The notes under the pieces: model-generated
What the model saw: the letters and a program-made list of their open reading frames with translations, nothing else
What the model was told of the DNA's origin: nothing
Databases searched by the model: none
Source: Microbulbifer guangxiensis
Lineage (GTDB): Bacteria > Pseudomonadota > Gammaproteobacteria > Pseudomonadales > Cellvibrionaceae
Direction: 5' to 3'
Assembly (NCBI RefSeq): GCF_021729075.1
Contig: NZ_JAJSAQ010000004.1
Location: 372,001-436,000 of the forward strand
DNA: 64,000 nt
Shown here: piece after piece, positions 63,385-64,000 of the stretch
How the letters are laid out: every line of letters starts with the position of its first letter
How positions within the stretch are numbered: the stretch's first letter is position 1
Translations under genes and position numbers: made by a program

Positions 63385-64000
63385 CTACAGCAAGCCCTGC
63401 TCGGCAAAAGACAGCGCCGCCCCTTCGCCCACGATCATATGGTCGAGCACCTTGATATCCACAAGCTCGAGCGCCTGGGTCAGCCGCTCGGTTATCCACA
63501 GGTCGGCCTGGCTGGGCTCGCTGACACCGGAGGGGTGGTTGTGGGCCAGGATCACCGCCGCTGCGCCGCGCTGGAGCGCCGCCTGGACCACTTCCCGGGG
63601 GTAGACGCTGGCAGCGTTGAGGGTGCCCTCGAACAGTTCTTCGAAGGCGATCACCCGGTGCTGACTGTCCAGGTACAGGCAGCAGAACACCTCCCGGCGC
63701 CGGTGGCGCAATTGCACGGCGAGGAAATCCCGCACCGCACCGGGGCTGCAGAGCGCATCGCTGCGCCGCAAAGTCTCTGCCAGGTGGCGGCGCGCCATTT
63801 CCAGCACTGCCTGCAGCTGCACGAATTTGGCGTCACCGAGCCCCTTGGCCCGACAGAAGTCGGTGCGCTCCGCCTCCAGCAGGGGCCGCAGGCCGCCGAA
63901 GTCCGCCAGCAGCTGACGGGCAAGGTCCACCGCCGAGAGTCCCGGCAGCCCGGTGCGCAGGAAGATAGCCAGCAGTTCCGCGTCGGACAGCGCCCCCGCC
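63385..64000 (-). CDS. radC: RadC family JAB-domain protein (5' end outside window)
   Basis: The minus-strand frame stays open to the window edge: before [13 protein letters not shown] it reads [20 protein letters not shown], the conserved RadC helix-hairpin-helix region, so the true start is past base 64000. The C-terminal JAB/MPN metal domain has the [18 protein letters not shown] motif (HNHPSG) plus the downstream Asp in [11 protein letters not shown], and it ends [20 protein letters not shown]. About 205 of the usual 224 residues are seen. It may act in DNA repair or replication-fork processing, although the original RadC phenotype was later assigned to recG. Upstream of rpmB, as in E. 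coli. Confidence 0.95.
   Translation of the reverse strand, partial: AGALSDAELLAIFLRTGLPGLSAVDLARQLLADFGGLRPLLEAERTDFCRAKGLGDAKFVQLQAVLEMARRHLAETLRRSDALCSPGAVRDFLAVQLRHRRREVFCCLYLDSQHRVIAFEELFEGTLNAASVYPREVVQAALQRGAAAVILAHNHPSGVSEPSQADLWITERLTQALELVDIKVLDHMIVGEGAALSFAEQGLL

Overview
The window is 64 kb of GC-rich DNA with dense, mostly housekeeping genes from a Gram-negative gammaproteobacterium. Supporting evidence includes outer-membrane barrels, TonB-dependent receptors, lipoproteins, and gene orders familiar from Pseudomonas and relatives: ubiE-ubiJ-ubiB-hisI-hisE-tatABC, priA/rpmE divergent next to an ftsN-like gene and hslVU, dsbB/rsd(algQ)/FKBP/algP/ABC-F, ftsY-ftsE-ftsX-rpoH, and rpmB-rpmG-mutM-radC. 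A marine Cellvibrionales-type bacterium (Microbulbifer-like) is a reasonable guess, but it is inference only.

Layout. 1-5.6 kb: end of a diguanylate cyclase, two tandem paralogous outer-membrane barrels, a VIT-family metal transporter, an unrecognised secreted protein and a PQQ-type sugar dehydrogenase. 5.7-13.8 kb: DUF885 lipoprotein, MscS and MgtC proteins, Tag glycosylase, an SDR enzyme translationally coupled to a 29-residue membrane peptide, D-aminoacyl-tRNA deacylase overlapping tail to tail with an aminopeptidase lipoprotein, an MliC-like lipoprotein, and a tiny DUF3149 membrane protein behind a good Anr/FNR box. 14-19.5 kb: the ubiquinone / histidine / twin-arginine operon. 19.7-25.1 kb: a large TonB-dependent receptor, CHAD, NfeD and SPFH proteins. 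25.1-26.1 kb: an AT-rich patch with an HNH endonuclease carrying an SRA-like N-terminus, the clearest sign of horizontal transfer.

26.1-30.4 kb is a complete thiamine-salvage operon on the minus strand: promoter, TPP riboswitch, TonB-dependent receptor, single-domain YkoF-like protein, PnuC/PnuT-type permease and a thiamine-kinase-like phosphotransferase. The likely logic is outer-membrane uptake, inner-membrane facilitation and trapping by phosphorylation, shut off by TPP. This is the most coherent specialised system in the window.

30.4-48.7 kb: alkaline phosphatase, DUF971, HslU/HslV, FtsN-like SPOR protein, PriA, L31, a secreted SNase-like nuclease, malic enzyme, glutamate-cysteine ligase, AcpH, DsbB, LrgA/LrgB, Rsd, FKBP isomerase, and the histone-H1-like AlgP. 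48.7-64 kb: ABC-F ATPase, a barrel with thrombospondin type 3 repeats, TrmB, DUF423, RpoH, FtsX/FtsE/FtsY, RsmD, CoaD, gamma-glutamyltransferase, DoxX, SugE, an internally deleted amidohydrolase, MutM, L33, L28 and the start-truncated RadC.

No tRNA, rRNA, CRISPR array, insertion sequence or prophage was recognised by eye. The two Anr/FNR-type boxes, the SD-masking hairpin behind the riboswitch, the hairpin terminators embedded in neighbouring coding sequences and several short coupled ORFs are the details least likely to appear in an automatic annotation.
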